Assembly: GCF_009646115.1 (NCBI RefSeq)
Contig: NZ_CP045720.1
Span: forward strand, 2,480,001-2,544,000
Direction: 5' to 3'
From: Pantoea eucalypti
Lineage (GTDB): Bacteria > Pseudomonadota > Gammaproteobacteria > Enterobacterales > Enterobacteriaceae
DNA: 64,000 nt
The notes beneath the pieces are model-generated. The model was given only the letters and a program-made list of their open reading frames with translations, was not told the origin of the DNA and ran no database searches. Positions 1 through 9,247 of this stretch are shown piece by piece. Numbering within the stretch: position 1 is the stretch's first letter; each line of letters begins with the position of its first letter. A program made the translations under genes and the position numbers.

Positions 1-613
1 CTGTTGTGCCTGCCGTTTGCCAATCATGGATGATAGAGGAACTGGAAAGGTTTAATGCATGTTTTATCTTCTCGTAGGGGCGCAAATTCAGCACAAATCG
101 GGATAAACGATTCAGTAACACTTCAAGCTCACCAAACAACCGCTTCCGCTCAACAAAAAACTGCTGACCGAACAATGTTCCAGATGTCAGATATTGATTA
201 CGATAGGCATTTTCAATGGCGGTAAGTTTATTGCCAATTTCATTAAAATACTTCTCGCCTGCGTCACCTATGATACCTGAGGCTTTATCCATAAAGTTGG
301 TAATTGCAGCAATAGAGGCATAATGGCGGTTAAAGAAATCAGCCTCATCAACCGTCAGATGAGTGACACTATTATTGGTTCTGGATTTAGCCTCTTCCAG
401 AGTGCGCATGGCTGCAGGATGATTGTTACCGTCAGGGTCAGCAACGATTAAAATCTGGCCTGGTTTAGCCCATGCAACATCAGCATTTAATTGCAAAAAA
501 TAGTTCGCGGCAGACATATTGCGCGTGCCATAAAGCCACATTGCCTGCTCAGTCAGTCTTCCCGGACGCTGAACAACACAAAATCCCGGCTCAATTGAAT
601 TTTTTTCAGCCAT
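1..613 (-). CDS. Putative T6SS effector with LysM-like N-terminus (3' end outside window)
   Basis: Reading frame open from the ATG at 613 to the window edge, about 204 residues, beginning MAEKNSIEPGFCVV. An AGGAGG-like ribosome site lies just upstream (minus strand of 614-620). The first 60 residues resemble a LysM-type fold: a repeat-like segment around MWLYGTRN, then KPGQILIVADPDGNN. A long, mostly helical part follows. It is the next gene after hcp, on the same strand, which is the usual place for Hcp-associated cargo. I know similar LysM-headed proteins beside T6SS hcp genes, but no catalytic motif is visible in this part. The effector role is inferred from position; the C-terminal, probably toxic, part lies beyond the left edge. 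Confidence 0.55.
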   Translation of the reverse strand, partial: MAEKNSIEPGFCVVQRPGRLTEQAMWLYGTRNMSAANYFLQLNADVAWAKPGQILIVADPDGNNHPAAMRTLEEAKSRTNNSVTHLTVDEADFFNRHYASIAAITNFMDKASGIIGDAGEKYFNEIGNKLTAIENAYRNQYLTSGTLFGQQFFVERKRLFGELEVLLNRLSRFVLNLRPYEKIKHALNLSSSSIIHDWQTAGTT

Positions 614-686
614 AAACAACCTCCTTTTGCAATTAAATGAGCAAAACGTATAACCACTGCATTAATTCATTAATTTTAATGAAGAT

Positions 687-707
687 ACGCCCCCTTTTCG
701 GAGGCGT
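687..707 (-). terminator. Hairpin after hcp, likely attenuator
   Basis: ACGCCCCC and GGAGGCGT pair around a TTTTC loop with one mismatch, immediately after the hcp stop codon on the minus strand. No long U-run follows, so partial termination or 3' end protection between the highly expressed hcp and the downstream gene is more likely than a full stop. Inferred from sequence only. Confidence 0.45.
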
Positions 708-713
708 CGTTTA

Positions 714-1196
714 TTACGCTTCTTTGTTGCCTTTGATGTCCCAGCCTGCGCTGCTCTCTGCGCCTTTGCCGCCGGAAGCGCTCTGCTCCCAGTACTGCTG
801 CTTCACTTTGGATGCCTGGAAGGAGTAAGTCATTCCGAGGGTATCGCCGTTGTCGGAGCCATTGTAATTCACAGCGGTCACCAGAACGTCTTCCAGGGTG
901 ATGCGTGCATACTCAACCTGAGAGCCGCCCGCTTTACAGATAGAGAGTTCAACTTTAGCGAGATGCTTACCGCTTGCGCAGTTCTTCAGCAGCGCCGTAG
1001 TTGACTTATCGATTAATGCATTCACGTGCAGGTCGTTAAAGTTAACCTTACCGGCACCGCCGCCGCCGCCAACAGACATGTTGCCTGGCTGAGAGGCACC
1101 CCATGAGAAAGAGGTAATATCGGTCCAGCCAGTGTGGTTTGAGTCTTTCGACTCGCCAGTAACACCGTCAACCTTCATAAACATATCAATAGCCAT
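714..1196 (-). CDS. hcp: Type VI secretion tube protein Hcp (TssD)
   Basis: 160 residues, normal for Hcp. It starts MAIDMFMKVDGVTGES and has the Hcp1-family features: SFSWG..QP near residue 30, a glycine-rich loop (SVGGGGGAGK), VNFNDLHV, and a C-terminal YWEQ motif. Hexameric rings of this protein stack into the inner tube fired by the T6SS and can carry small effectors. The gene is separated from tssC by a 70-codon gene and a 240-bp gap with a 13-bp perfect stem, so it may have its own promoter or processing site. A candidate effector gene follows 100 bp downstream. Confidence 0.95.
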   Translation of the reverse strand: MAIDMFMKVDGVTGESKDSNHTGWTDITSFSWGASQPGNMSVGGGGGAGKVNFNDLHVNALIDKSTTALLKNCASGKHLAKVELSICKAGGSQVEYARITLEDVLVTAVNYNGSDNGDTLGMTYSFQASKVKQQYWEQSASGGKGAESSAGWDIKGNKEA

Positions 1197-1307
1197 TATC
1201 TTTCACTCTTTATTGGTTGAGATTATTGCTTTCAAAAAAGCAAGGATATGGCAAAAAGAAAAGCATGGGGCTGAATAAAACAGTCCATATTTTACCTTTG
1301 CCTTGCT

Positions 1308-1338
1308 TCTGAAATATCGTCATAAACGATATTTCAGA
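1308..1338. repeat. 13-bp perfect inverted repeat upstream of hcp
   Basis: TCTGAAATATCGT (1308-1320) pairs perfectly with ACGATATTTCAGA (1326-1338) around a 5-nt loop, CATAA. It lies 112 bp upstream of the hcp start. There is no U-run on either strand. It could be an mRNA-stabilising hairpin at a processed hcp 5' end, or a dimeric regulator site. Confidence 0.6.
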
Positions 1339-1435
1339 TACCGAATTACCAGACATTAAGCCGGGCAATATATATTCATCTTTTCATAATGCGGAATCGA
1401 GGTTTTCACCTTGTATTCAGAAAGCAGAGAAGCAC

Positions 1436-1648
1436 TTAATAAATTCTTCTTAGCTTATCTCCTGCCCAGTAAAAACCTAACGAAACAGTGACTGAAAGAG
1501 TAATCAGAATACCGTTAATTATTTTCATCATTATCGTGACATTCCAGTCACAGAAGAAAATGAAATAACCTGTACAGCTGAATAAAATCAGGCCAGAAAT
1601 AAATTTCAGCAGGAGATGTAATAAATACAGGACTAGCTTTTTAACCAT
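1436..1648 (-). CDS. Small membrane protein between tssC and hcp
   Basis: 70 residues from the ATG at 1648 (MVKKLVLYLLHLL). This start is chosen because GGGAGG lies 7 nt upstream; a TTG at 1738 would add 30 residues but would run through a hairpin. Two hydrophobic segments are visible, at about residues 5-25 and 38-60, with a basic C-terminus (GDKLRRIY). I do not recognise a family. Its place between tssC and hcp on the same strand suggests co-transcription with the T6SS. It might be an immunity-like or regulatory membrane protein, but no function can be assigned. Confidence 0.5.
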   Translation of the reverse strand: MVKKLVLYLLHLLLKFISGLILFSCTGYFIFFCDWNVTIMMKIINGILITLSVTVSLGFYWAGDKLRRIY

Positions 1649-1696
1649 GCTGTCATCCTCCCTGACACTCATTTCAGCAAACTTTCTGTCAGGCAT

Positions 1697-1721
1697 CAGG
1701 CGCAAACCCCTTTCGCGCCTG
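1697..1721. repeat. REP-like hairpin after tssC
   Basis: CAGGCGC (1697-1703) and GCGCCTG (1715-1721) form a 7-bp GC-rich stem with an 11-nt loop, 20 nt past the tssC stop. No U-run is present. It resembles a single REP-type unit that would protect the upstream sheath-gene mRNA. Confidence 0.4.
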
Positions 1722-1741
1722 AAAACCTTGCGACTCAACGT

Positions 1742-3241
1742 TTAAGCATTGTCATTCTTCAGTGACGGCAGCTTAGAAACCAGACGCAGCGAAACGGTCA
1801 GGCCTTCCAGCTGATAGTGCGGACGCAGGAAGAACTTCGCAGCGTAATAGCCTGGGTTATCTTCCTGCTCTTCCACATTCACCTCGGCAGCGGCCAGCGG
1901 CTTGCGGGACTTGGTCTCCTGCGAGGAGTTAGCCGGATCGCCATCGACGTAGTTCATCACCCAGTCGTTCAGCCAGCGTTCCATCTCGTCGCGCTCGCGG
2001 AAAGAGCCGATCTTGTCACGCACAATGCACTTCAGGTAATGCGCGAAGCGACAGCAGGCGAACAGGTAAGGCAGACGCGCCGCCAGACGGGCATTGGCGG
2101 TGGCATCGGCGTCGTGATACTCCATCGGCTTCTGCAGTGACTGCGCACCGATAAAGGCGGCGAAGTCAGAGTTTTTGCGATGCACCAGCGGCATAAAGCC
2201 GTTTTTCGCCAGTTCGGCTTCGCGACGATCGCTGATAGCGATTTCGGTCGGGCACTTCATGTCCACGCCGCCGTCATCGCTCGGGAAGGTGTGGCACGGC
2301 AGGTTTTCCACTGCACCGCCCGACTCCACGCCGCGGATCGCCGTACACCAGCCATACTCTTTAAATGAGCGGTTGATGTTGGCGGCCATGGCGTAGGCGG
2401 CATTGCTCCAGGTGTAGTTGCCGTGATCGGAACCGTCGGTCTGCTCTTCGAAGTCGAAGCTGTCGACCGGGTTGGTACGAATGCCATAAGGCAGACGCGC
2501 CAGGAAACGCGGCATCACCAGACCCAGATAGCGTGCATCTTCCGATTCACGCAGGCTGCGCCAGGCAGCATATTCGGTGTTCTGGAAGATCTTGGTCAGA
2601 TCGCGTGGGTTCGCCAGCTCCTGCCAGGACTCCATCTGCATCACTTCCGGCGCGGTACCGGTAATGAACGGACAGTGCGCGGCCGAACCGATACGTGCCA
2701 TCTCACCCAGCAGCTCAACATCCTGCGGGCTATGATCGAAGTAGTAGTCACCCACCAGGCAGCCAAACGGCTCGCCGCCGAACTGACCATACTCCTGCTC
2801 ATAAATCTTCTTGAACAGCGGGCTTTGATCCCAGCCGGCACCCTTGTAACGCTTCAGAGTACGACCCAGCTCCTGCTTGGAGATGCTCATAAAGCGGATT
2901 TTCAGCATCTCGTCAGTTTCGGTATTGTTCACCAGATAGCTCAGGCCGCGCCAGGCGCTTTCCAGCGACTGAAACTCCGGGTGGTGAATAATCTGGTTTA
3001 CCTGCTGCGACAGCTTTTCGTCGATCTCCGCAATCAGCGCCTGAATGGTCCGATACGCATCGCTGGAGACGGTGACGGTGTTTTCCAGCGCCTGCTGCGC
3101 CAGAGTTTTCACCGCGCTTTCGACCGCCGCGCGCGCCTGATCGCTTTTTGGCCGGAACTCTTTATTCAGCAGCGCACTGAACTCATCCTGACTGAAACTG
3201 GCTGCGCCCTGCGACTGCGGTTGTTGTGAAGTCTGCGTCAT
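1742..3241 (-). CDS. tssC: T6SS contractile sheath large subunit TssC
   Basis: 499 residues, the usual length for TssC/VipB/ImpC. Family hallmarks are ESAWRGLSYLV near residue 92, KQELGRTL, GQFGGEPFGCLVGDYYFDH, FLARLPYGIRTNPVDSFDFEE and a C-terminal PHYQLEGLTVSLRLVSKLP. With TssB it forms the cytoplasmic sheath whose contraction drives the Hcp tube. The start overlaps the tssB stop by 4 nt (ATGA), so the two are translationally coupled, which fits their 1:1 assembly. Confidence 0.97.
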   Translation of the reverse strand: MTQTSQQPQSQGAASFSQDEFSALLNKEFRPKSDQARAAVESAVKTLAQQALENTVTVSSDAYRTIQALIAEIDEKLSQQVNQIIHHPEFQSLESAWRGLSYLVNNTETDEMLKIRFMSISKQELGRTLKRYKGAGWDQSPLFKKIYEQEYGQFGGEPFGCLVGDYYFDHSPQDVELLGEMARIGSAAHCPFITGTAPEVMQMESWQELANPRDLTKIFQNTEYAAWRSLRESEDARYLGLVMPRFLARLPYGIRTNPVDSFDFEEQTDGSDHGNYTWSNAAYAMAANINRSFKEYGWCTAIRGVESGGAVENLPCHTFPSDDGGVDMKCPTEIAISDRREAELAKNGFMPLVHRKNSDFAAFIGAQSLQKPMEYHDADATANARLAARLPYLFACCRFAHYLKCIVRDKIGSFRERDEMERWLNDWVMNYVDGDPANSSQETKSRKPLAAAEVNVEEQEDNPGYYAAKFFLRPHYQLEGLTVSLRLVSKLPSLKNDNA

Positions 3242-3771
3242 GCCTGCGGCTCCTTACCTTCAGTGGCCTCATCCTGCTTTGGCAGATGGGTCAGGGCCTG
3301 CAACAGCGTAGGATCCTGCAGCACCTTACCAATCAGCTCTTCCGCACCGTTTTTGCCGTCCATATAGGTCAGCAGGTTCGCCAGCTGGGTACGCGCTTCC
3401 AGCAGCTTGCTCAGTGGCTCGACGTTACGAGCCACCGCATCCGGCGAAAAGTCATCCATGCTGTCAAAGGTGAGATCGATGTTCAGCTTGCCTTCGCCAT
3501 TCAGGGTGTTGTCCACCTGGAACGCGGCGCGCGGCTTCAGCGCTTTCATGCGCTCATCGAAGTTGTCGATGTCGATCTCCAGGAATTTCCGTTCGTCGAT
3601 GCCCGGCTGCGGCTCCAGCGGTTTACCCACCAGATCCGCCAGCACGCCCATCACAAACGGCAGCTGGATTTTGCGTTCCGCGCCATAAATTTCCACGTCA
3701 TATTCAATCTGGACGCGAGGCGCGCGATTGCGGGCAATGAACTTCTGCCCACTGGATTTGCTTGTTGCCAT
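3238..3771 (-). CDS. tssB: T6SS contractile sheath small subunit TssB
   Basis: 177 residues from the ATG at 3771 (MATSKSSGQKFIARNRAPRV). This start is preferred because GGAG lies 7 nt upstream and it matches the usual TssB start; an ATG 15 nt earlier is possible. Typical motifs are RVQIEYDVE, FVMGVLADL and the FDSMDDFSPDAV segment. It is the partner of TssC, and the stop of this gene overlaps the tssC start. Confidence 0.96.
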   Translation of the reverse strand: MATSKSSGQKFIARNRAPRVQIEYDVEIYGAERKIQLPFVMGVLADLVGKPLEPQPGIDERKFLEIDIDNFDERMKALKPRAAFQVDNTLNGEGKLNIDLTFDSMDDFSPDAVARNVEPLSKLLEARTQLANLLTYMDGKNGAEELIGKVLQDPTLLQALTHLPKQDEATEGKEPQA

Positions 3772-3850
3772 GGTTTTCTCCATCAATGATGCGCGGATAA
3801 TGTGTCACAGCAGGCGCGCAGGTCCCGCTGTGTGAGTGGGTCACGCCTGC

Positions 3851-4873
3851 TTAGTCGCGACGTCCGAAAATGGTTTCCAGCTGATGAACGCCATCGGGTG
3901 CCAGTTCGCGGATGATCTCCAGAAAGTCGCGCTCGATTAAGCGCTGTACCCGATCAATCATCAGCGGGGCCGGATGACTCGGCTCATGCTGGGTGAAGTA
4001 CAGTTTCACTTTCTCCAGCATCAGCTGCGCGTCGGCGCGGGAACTGATCTGTACCGTGCGCCAGTCCGCTGCAGCGCGCGGGGCCGCTGCGACAGCCGCC
4101 GGTGCAGCGGCTTCTGCGGTCTGTTCCGCCGCTGCGGTGGGAATCAGCTGGCTGAGGTCCGTGGCCTGGCAGCGTTCGGCGATCAGTGCAATCTGTCGGC
4201 GCATCTGTATCAGTTCAGGCACTGCCGCCTCGCCCAGCCGTTCGGCGATGGTTTCGCAGATGGTCTGCAGCCGCTCATGAATCTGCAGTACCGCCTCAAT
4301 GCCGGGCTGGTCGCCGCGTGCCAGTTCGTCGATCAGACGCGGCAGGCCGCCGGGATAATCCGCCACTTCGGTTTTGCTGCCGTCACACAGGGCGGCAGCA
4401 TCGCGCAGCGAGATGCCGTCGGACGGATAGCGCAGCAGCCAGCACTGACGCACCGCGCCGCTCAGGGAGGTCTTGTCACCCAGCAACGCCAGAGCATTGA
4501 TACGGTAGAAGGGATCCTGTTCGCCGTACTCTTCCAGACGAGGCCACAGCGGCTCCCAGTAAAGCAGCAGCGCCTGTTCAATCAGCTTCAGACCCTGCGC
4601 ATAGCCCGGCAACCCTTTCAGCTCCGTCCAGGCATGCGTCAGCGCCAGCATCACCCGCAAATCTTTGCTGCGGCCCAGTAAGGCTATTGCCAGCTTCTCA
4701 ACTTTGTTCCAGTCGGCGGGTTCCGCGGGAATGATGGTATCGCCGAACTGCTGTTCCGCTTTGCCGGCACTGGCCTGCTCCATCGCCTGAAAATCGGCGT
4801 CGTACTCCAGGTTATCGCCGCCGGGATTCTCTTCACTGACCGGAGCCAGCAAGGCCTCTGTATTCATCGTCAT
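3851..4873 (-). CDS. tssA: T6SS baseplate/cap protein TssA
   Basis: 340 residues from the ATG at 4873 (MTMNTEALLAPVSEENPGG). That start has GAGG 8 nt upstream; a longer in-frame reading to 4948 lies inside tagF and is less likely. The N-terminal ImpA_N domain is clear: PVSEENPGGDNLEYD, the EPADWNKVEKLAIALL region and WEPLWPRL. An alanine-rich linker near residue 260 precedes a short C-terminal segment with FLEIIRELAPDGVHQLE. TssA nucleates baseplate and sheath assembly. It lies between tagF and tssB. Confidence 0.93.
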   Translation of the reverse strand: MTMNTEALLAPVSEENPGGDNLEYDADFQAMEQASAGKAEQQFGDTIIPAEPADWNKVEKLAIALLGRSKDLRVMLALTHAWTELKGLPGYAQGLKLIEQALLLYWEPLWPRLEEYGEQDPFYRINALALLGDKTSLSGAVRQCWLLRYPSDGISLRDAAALCDGSKTEVADYPGGLPRLIDELARGDQPGIEAVLQIHERLQTICETIAERLGEAAVPELIQMRRQIALIAERCQATDLSQLIPTAAAEQTAEAAAPAAVAAAPRAAADWRTVQISSRADAQLMLEKVKLYFTQHEPSHPAPLMIDRVQRLIERDFLEIIRELAPDGVHQLETIFGRRD

Positions 4874-4883
4874 GCGTGTCGCC

Positions 4884-5600
4884 TCAGGATTCAAACATCG
4901 GGGGATAAAGTCCGTTTCGTCCCGGCTTTGCCCCACCGGCCGGATCAAACAGCAATGAAAAGAGCTGAGCGGTGAAGTTACCGCTGTGGACCTGGGTATA
5001 AAGCGGGAAGCCGTCGCTTTGATTGGTCCACCAGAAACTGGTGTAAAACTGCGGGTCGAAGTTCTCGCCCGGCAGCGCCCAGTTCAGCGTCGAGGGCGTG
5101 TCGCCATGCCCGATGACGTTGAGAATATCTGATGACTCGCCCGCTTCCTGCGGCGGTTGCGGCTGCGGAATGCTGATCAGCGCCTGATCCAGTTGTTCCG
5201 GCGATCCGCCACCCTGCACCACCCGCAGCAGCGTATTGCCCACCTGCTGATACCACTCGCCGGAGCGGGCCAGCAGCGCGGGAGACCACTCGGCGGGGGT
5301 GAAGTGGCGCAGCGCGCAGAGCGGATAGTTACGCCCTACGCTGTCCCGTGCGGCGATCAGGCAGCCCATCTGGATCAGCTGACTGCCCAGCATCGGCGGC
5401 ACCACAAAATTCCAGACCGGCGCGTTAAGGAACGGGCGCGACGGGGCGTTTTCACTCTCCTGGCTGCTCTGCCAGTGATGCAGGCCCACCTGAAACCAGC
5501 TGGACCATTGGCGATAGAGCACGTCAGGAAAGCGGCGCTTCACAAAGTCACCTGCGCTGGGCAATTTGCCGTACCAGCAGGGTGCAGCGTAATGAGTCAT
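4884..5600 (-). CDS. tagF: T6SS-associated protein TagF (ImpM family)
   Basis: 238 residues starting MTHYAAPCWYGKLPSAGDFV. The GKLPSAGDFVKRR motif and the following WSSWFQVGL are typical of the ImpM/DUF2094 family. TagF proteins are known in Pseudomonas to restrain T6SS assembly through the threonine phosphorylation pathway. No TagE/PppA/Fha gene is visible here, so that role cannot be confirmed for this cluster. AGGA lies 7 nt before the start. The gene follows tssM by 14 nt and precedes tssA by 10 nt, so the three form one unit. Confidence 0.9.
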   Translation of the reverse strand: MTHYAAPCWYGKLPSAGDFVKRRFPDVLYRQWSSWFQVGLHHWQSSQESENAPSRPFLNAPVWNFVVPPMLGSQLIQMGCLIAARDSVGRNYPLCALRHFTPAEWSPALLARSGEWYQQVGNTLLRVVQGGGSPEQLDQALISIPQPQPPQEAGESSDILNVIGHGDTPSTLNWALPGENFDPQFYTSFWWTNQSDGFPLYTQVHSGNFTAQLFSLLFDPAGGAKPGRNGLYPPMFES

Positions 5601-5614
5601 TGTCGGGTCCTGTT

Positions 5615-8600
5615 TCAGGGGCAGCTAAAGCCGGGAAGCTGGAACGGGTTACGAATGCTGCCAGGGGTGAACGACAGCGTGACCTGATGGCCCTCCACGC
5701 TGAACGTGGCTTCACGGGTCAGGCCGCCTGCAGCAGTAACCCGGGCGCGGTCAAAGAAACGATTGAGCGCCCAGGGGCCGCTGGTGACCAGCGTCGACGT
5801 GGTGCCGTTGGTCAGGCCCAGCTGCATCCGCACCTGGCTGGTGCCGCCAGGGCCGGGCCAGCTGACCATCTGCACGGCCTGCGGCCCGTGGCTGTAACGC
5901 AATTGCTGACCATCCACATCCAGCGTCAGGTTGAGGATGTCATTGTCCATTTTTACGGTGCGTAGCGTGACGCGGAAGCCTGGCGTGGTTGCGCCGTTGG
6001 CAAAGAACGCATCACGAATTGACTGCGCCTGCTGGAAAGGACGAAGCAGCGCTTCGCCACCCGGCAGCGTTTTGCCGTCAATACCTGGCGTAAAGCGCCA
6101 CGATGCGTTGGTGGTGTCGACTTTGCTGGCCAGGTTGTCGCGGAAGAAGCTGTCCATCATGCCGCTGCCAGGCGCAAACATCCGGGCCAGGTCGTCAGGT
6201 GTCACTTCACTGCGCGCGGAGCGCACCAGCGGATAACGACCGGCGATCGCCTGACGACAGAAACTGCCCACCTCCATCGTGATACGTTTACGGACGTTAT
6301 CCATGTCGCGGCGCTGTGCATCACTGCTGGCGCCGACCGCCATGCTGGAGACCATATTCTGTAGCGAACCGGGAAGTCTTCCGGCACTGGCTTGAAGACG
6401 ACTGATCGCATCGCTGGCCGGTGGCGGCATTCCGCTGTTGGCGGCATCCTGCACCGCCGTGAGGTAGCGATAAAGGTCGTCAATCTGGTGCAGGAAGTCA
6501 TCCACCGCCAGCACCTTGCTGCCCTGCTGCAGCGGCTGTGCCAGCTCAAGGATCGGCGCAAAGTGCACAGCAACGGCCTGTTCCGGAGAGACCTGCGTTG
6601 CCGCCTGTCCACGCGCAGCGCTCGCTTCAGGTGACGTAAACAGCGCTTCCAGAGTACGGGTGGCGCTGTTATCCGACGGTTTTGCTGCCTGCGCGGTTTT
6701 CTCATCGGGTTGCGCCCGGTTCAGCGTCAGCAGATTGCTGAGATTGATGACCAGCTGGCGCAGCGGCGAGTGATTGCCTGACAGCAGACGCGCGGTGTTG
6801 ATACGTTGCGAAAGGTCGGCGCTGCTGTTGAGCTGGATATCACTCAGAAACTGCTCCCACTGGCGGATATAGTCCTGCACATAGAGCTGACGCACCGCGA
6901 GATCGGTCTGCTCACTTTTCTGTTGCGGCGCAGCACCGCCCAGTACCCAGAGATCGTCCTGATAAAGTGCCTGCGTTACCGGGGCAATCTGCTTATCGAC
7001 ATGCTGCCAGTAACCGTCCGGTGTATAGAGACCGGACACCCCGTCATTAACCGATTTACCGCTTTTGCGGGAAAACACCAGCTCGCTCTGAGGCCCGCCC
7101 AGCGACGCCAGCGTGACCGGTTGCAGGCTGTCATCCCGTTGCAGCAGGCGCTTCAGGCGTCCATAAACCCGCTGTGACAGCGGCATCTGATTAATCATTT
7201 CCTGCTCGCGCTTTACCAGTGCGTCATCCTTCGCGTAGGGCGACGAGTGGATCTGCGTTTCCAGCAGCTGTTGCAGATGCCACGCCAGCTGTTTTACCTG
7301 CTGCTGCGTGACGTTCTGCGGCAGCTCACGTGAGAGATTCAGCATCAGCCAGGCTTGCAGGAATTTGCCATCGTAGTGCTTCGGCTGATAGAGCATCTGA
7401 TACGCCTTCAGCGCTTCATAGCTGTAGTCCGCATCGCTGCCAGTGTCATTACGCAGCCAGCGGGTGATGTTCTGTGCCACCTGCGGCAACAGCAGCTGTT
7501 TCAGTGCTTTGTCGTAAAGCGCGCGGGTTGCATCGCTGACCTCGGTGCCGCGATAAAGCCCCATGCGGCGCGTCAGCGGTGGAGACTCCAGCGAGAAGTC
7601 GGCGCTTTCTGGCAGGTGCAACAGGGTGTTGAGATAGGGCACCAGCGCAAAGAGATCGCCGTTGACCTGCTGCTGAAGCTGATTGCCCAGTTGCTCAACC
7701 TGTGGCCCTTTAGCAGCCATTTCCTGCAGGTAAGTTTTGTTCTTGCTGTAACTGGTAAGCCACAGTCCGCCCGCCACCAGTAGCAGCACCAGCAGCGCCA
7801 GATACCCCGACCACAATCCGGCGCGGTTGCGCAGTTCCCACCAGCGATTACTGCCCGCCAGGCCCGACTCCTGGAAAATCACATTTTCCAGCACTCCTTT
7901 CAGGAAGAAGCTCTGGCCTTTGTTCTGCGGAATTGGCGCGTCTTTATCAACCTGATCCCATCTGCCTGATTCGCCCGCCTGCTGGCCTGGCAGATTCAGC
8001 GCGCGGTTCAGCTCGCCCATCACCCGGTCAAACGGCAGTCCTTCCTGGGTGCCGCTGGCAAAATAGATGCCGCGTGGCGCGAACTGGGTTTCAAAATCGG
8101 AGCGGGCAAACAGCGTATCAAGTGCGTCTGCCAGTAATGGACGTAACGCCGCAAACTCCTGTGGGAAGAGATAACTTTCCGCCCGGGCCTGGGCGTCACT
8201 CTCCATCAGCAGACGGTCGGCCAGTCCGGCATCAAGTCGCTGTTGCAGCAGTGAATACTCCTGCTGGAACTGGCTGTTCAGCTCAAAATCGGCGGCAGAT
8301 GCCTTCGCCCACGGAAAAGTGAACCCCCAGATTTGTTCGCGCTGGGCTTTGTCCAGCGAGCCGAAGTAGCTGCGGAAGCCTTTAAGCAGGTCAGCTTTGG
8401 TGACCAGCACATAGACCGGGAAACGGATGCCGAGACGATCGTGCAGCTCCATCAGACGCTGACGCAGCGCCAGCGCCTGGTTGCGCAGTGCCTCGGGCGA
8501 CTGGCTCAGCAGATCGGATACGCTCAGGGTGACGATGACACCGTTAATTGGCTGACGTCCGCGATATTTACGCAGCAGGTCGAGGAAATGATGCCATTCG

Positions 8601-9244
8601 CTGGCATCGCTATCCTGCTGACTCTCCTGGGTGCTGTAGCGCCCGGCGGTATCGAGAAGGACTGCATCATTGGTGAACCACCAGTCGCAGTTGCGGGTGC
8701 CGCCGATGCCGCGCAGCGCCGACTTGCCGAACTTGTCCGCCAGCGGAAACTGCAGGCCGGAGTTGACCAGCGCGGTGGTTTTACCGGCACCGGGTGCGCC
8801 GATGATCATGTACCACGGCAGCTGATAGAGATACTGGCGGCCAAAGCGCTGCGCCCAGAACGGCGTACCCTTGCTGCTGTGGCGCTGAAAATGCGCCTTT
8901 CTCAGCATCTCTGTGGCTTCAGAGAAGCGCCCTGCCAGCACCTGCTCTTCACTGGTCAGACGCTGACGATCTGCTTCCGGCGCATCGCTTTTGCCGGTTT
9001 CCAGACTCGACATCAGCTTGCGGTTGAGCCAGTAATTGTAAAGCCGTGGGATCGCCTGCCCCAGACCCCAGACCAGATAGAGCAGTGCGATACTGATCAT
9101 CCGGTTCTGCTCTGGTTCAAGCGGCCGCGAATCAACGATTGAGAAGACCGGGCCAATGACCCAGATAATGAATGAGAGCGCGGTGATGCCGACGAAGCCC
9201 CACGCGAGGCGGCTGGTCAGCACCGCAAACAGAATATTCAGCAT
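5615..9244 (-). CDS. tssM: T6SS membrane-complex protein TssM (IcmF family)
   Basis: 1209 residues, typical of TssM. N-terminal membrane segments lie at about 5-35 and 50-65. A cytoplasmic NTPase domain carries Walker A GAPGAGKT at 149-156 and a downstream LLDTAGRY. A further membrane segment sits near 480 (ALLVLLLVAGGLWL), followed by a large periplasmic domain ending in the ImcF C-terminal module (RNPFQLPGFSCP). Together with TssL and TssJ it spans inner membrane and periplasm and anchors the baseplate. The intact Walker A suggests nucleotide binding. The start lies 3 nt after the tssL stop. Confidence 0.97.
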   Translation of the reverse strand: MLNILFAVLTSRLAWGFVGITALSFIIWVIGPVFSIVDSRPLEPEQNRMISIALLYLVWGLGQAIPRLYNYWLNRKLMSSLETGKSDAPEADRQRLTSEEQVLAGRFSEATEMLRKAHFQRHSSKGTPFWAQRFGRQYLYQLPWYMIIGAPGAGKTTALVNSGLQFPLADKFGKSALRGIGGTRNCDWWFTNDAVLLDTAGRYSTQESQQDSDASEWHHFLDLLRKYRGRQPINGVIVTLSVSDLLSQSPEALRNQALALRQRLMELHDRLGIRFPVYVLVTKADLLKGFRSYFGSLDKAQREQIWGFTFPWAKASAADFELNSQFQQEYSLLQQRLDAGLADRLLMESDAQARAESYLFPQEFAALRPLLADALDTLFARSDFETQFAPRGIYFASGTQEGLPFDRVMGELNRALNLPGQQAGESGRWDQVDKDAPIPQNKGQSFFLKGVLENVIFQESGLAGSNRWWELRNRAGLWSGYLALLVLLLVAGGLWLTSYSKNKTYLQEMAAKGPQVEQLGNQLQQQVNGDLFALVPYLNTLLHLPESADFSLESPPLTRRMGLYRGTEVSDATRALYDKALKQLLLPQVAQNITRWLRNDTGSDADYSYEALKAYQMLYQPKHYDGKFLQAWLMLNLSRELPQNVTQQQVKQLAWHLQQLLETQIHSSPYAKDDALVKREQEMINQMPLSQRVYGRLKRLLQRDDSLQPVTLASLGGPQSELVFSRKSGKSVNDGVSGLYTPDGYWQHVDKQIAPVTQALYQDDLWVLGGAAPQQKSEQTDLAVRQLYVQDYIRQWEQFLSDIQLNSSADLSQRINTARLLSGNHSPLRQLVINLSNLLTLNRAQPDEKTAQAAKPSDNSATRTLEALFTSPEASAARGQAATQVSPEQAVAVHFAPILELAQPLQQGSKVLAVDDFLHQIDDLYRYLTAVQDAANSGMPPPASDAISRLQASAGRLPGSLQNMVSSMAVGASSDAQRRDMDNVRKRITMEVGSFCRQAIAGRYPLVRSARSEVTPDDLARMFAPGSGMMDSFFRDNLASKVDTTNASWRFTPGIDGKTLPGGEALLRPFQQAQSIRDAFFANGATTPGFRVTLRTVKMDNDILNLTLDVDGQQLRYSHGPQAVQMVSWPGPGGTSQVRMQLGLTNGTTSTLVTSGPWALNRFFDRARVTAAGGLTREATFSVEGHQVTLSFTPGSIRNPFQLPGFSCP

Positions 9245-9247
9245 GGA

